A DNA stretch of 15,185 nucleotides. Source: Methanoculleus marisnigri (GTDB lineage Archaea; Halobacteriota; Methanomicrobia; Methanomicrobiales; Methanoculleaceae). The stretch is from assembly GCA_002503885.1 (NCBI GenBank), contig DASQ01000079.1, positions 1 through 15,185 of the forward strand, in the 5' to 3' direction. Within the stretch, counting starts at the first letter, position 1; each line of letters begins with the position of its first letter. The notes under the pieces were generated by a model that did no database searches, was not told where the DNA came from, and saw only the letters and a program-made list of their open reading frames with translations. Both the position numbers and the translations under genes were made by a program. This document shows positions 14,718-15,185 of this stretch, in pieces.

Positions 14718-14800
14718 AGGAATTGCCCGCATCAAGCCCCGTACACGTTCGCCCCGCGGGAGTTATCTTATAGACAGATGAGCCCCAAAGATAAGAGGTA

Positions 14801-15185
14801 ATGGCACTGCGAGTGGTCAGCAACTATCTCCGTCTTCCCCAGAAGACATTCTGGATCCTCGACACGCTCGCGTACCATGCTAAAAGCATGTACAATGTAG
14901 GACTGTACACCGTCCGGCAGCACTATGCGACGCACCGGGAGAACCGTCAGATCCTTCTGGGCCTCCGGCCGGATCTCACCTCGGGGGTTGACATCCTGGT
15001 CGGATCCTACCTTCCCTACACCCGGAAGAAGGATTTCCCCTACAAAGAGTGCAGCACCTACGTGCAGTCAAAGCCGAACGAAAACTTCAGCCTTCTGCAC
15101 AACGACCCTGCTCAGCAGGCCCTGAAGTCCGTTGAAGAGGCGTACAAGAGTTACTTTGAACTGCTGAAGGTGTACCGCAAGGGGC
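14801..15185 (+). CDS. tnpB: TnpB-family RNA-guided endonuclease, N-terminal part (cut by window edge)
   Basis: The first 128 codons of a TnpB gene start at ATG 14801 with GAGG 2 nt upstream; the frame is open to the window end. The translation is identical to the copy at 395-1 for every shared codon (start MALRVVSNYLRLPQKTFW). The TnpB signature region AQQALKSVEEAYKSYF is near residues 106-121. The catalytic RuvC domain and zinc finger would follow outside the window. All nine base differences between the copies in the coding part are synonymous, implying both lineages were kept functional by selection. Confidence 0.87.
   Translation, partial: MALRVVSNYLRLPQKTFWILDTLAYHAKSMYNVGLYTVRQHYATHRENRQILLGLRPDLTSGVDILVGSYLPYTRKKDFPYKECSTYVQSKPNENFSLLHNDPAQQALKSVEEAYKSYFELLKVYRKG

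Larger units (their letters stand above)
14681..15185 (+). mobile_element. IS200/IS605-type tnpB element, copy 2 (left-end part only)
   Basis: This inverted copy of the element at 1-515 begins at TACGACGGGC and runs off the window. The left end carries the same hairpin (7-bp CCCCCGG/CCGGGGG stem, loop TTTCAA, 14698-14717) inside a longer pairing of GGGCAA (14687-14692) with TTGCCC (14723-14728). A further inverted pair TTATCTT/AAGATAA (14763-14769 and 14788-14794) lies just before the gene. The right end, and any tnpA, are outside. Confidence 0.8.

Noticed and set aside
1..15185. CRISPR array, tRNA or rRNA genes
   Set aside because: No regularly spaced direct repeats, no cloverleaf with TTC-containing T-arm, and no rRNA-like stretches were seen.

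Overview
This window looks like a GC-rich euryarchaeal methanogen, most likely of the order Methanomicrobiales (a Methanoculleus-like genome is my best guess, inferred from gene content and not proven). The signs are TATA-box promoters, strong GGAGG/GGTGA ribosome binding sites, an archaeal ArvA/ArvB/ArvC-type gene set, a large family of archaeal CBS-domain proteins and an archaeal TnpB element. Both ends of the window lie inside two inverted copies of one IS200/IS605-type tnpB element. The piece therefore looks like everything between two facing repeats, and possibly a contig that stopped at the repeat.

Layout. 1-515: tnpB element copy 1 (minus, partial). 638-4579: a two-gene minus-strand operon, a SNF2-family helicase (1003 aa) followed 3 nt later by a SWIM zinc-finger protein. 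4580-4855: intergenic, with a long GCGAAG-type palindromic repeat. 4856-8784: five consecutive minus-strand genes encoding only CBS-domain proteins (4+4+4+4+2 = 18 CBS motifs); the first-transcribed gene also carries a zinc ribbon. 8785-8994: a divergent promoter region. 8995-10424 (plus): an Era/Ras-like small GTPase, a DUF2073/OapB-type protein and a zinc-ribbon OapC-type protein. To my recollection these are the ArvA/ArvB/ArvC set linked to extracellular vesicle formation in Euryarchaeota. 10730-11911 (plus): a radical-SAM KamA-family aminomutase behind a long leader. 11912-12533: gene-poor, with a 5'-truncated HicB antitoxin remnant. 12534-14408 (minus): a second SWIM zinc-finger protein with a long helical C-terminal region. 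14570-14674: a small broken or doubtful ORF against the IS edge. 14681-15185: tnpB element copy 2 (plus, partial).

How it may work together. The most interesting unit is the divergent pair made of the five-gene CBS array and the arvABC-like operon, which share a 210-bp intergenic region. CBS domains typically bind adenosine nucleotides or SAM. An array of 18, of which about 11 keep the canonical nucleotide-phosphate motif, suggests a graded energy-sensing complex that could be co-regulated with, or act on, the GTPase module. That link is inference from gene order only. The KamA-family protein keeps the radical-SAM and PLP residues but lacks the two aspartates that lysine 2,3-aminomutase uses to hold its substrate, so its substrate is probably not lysine.
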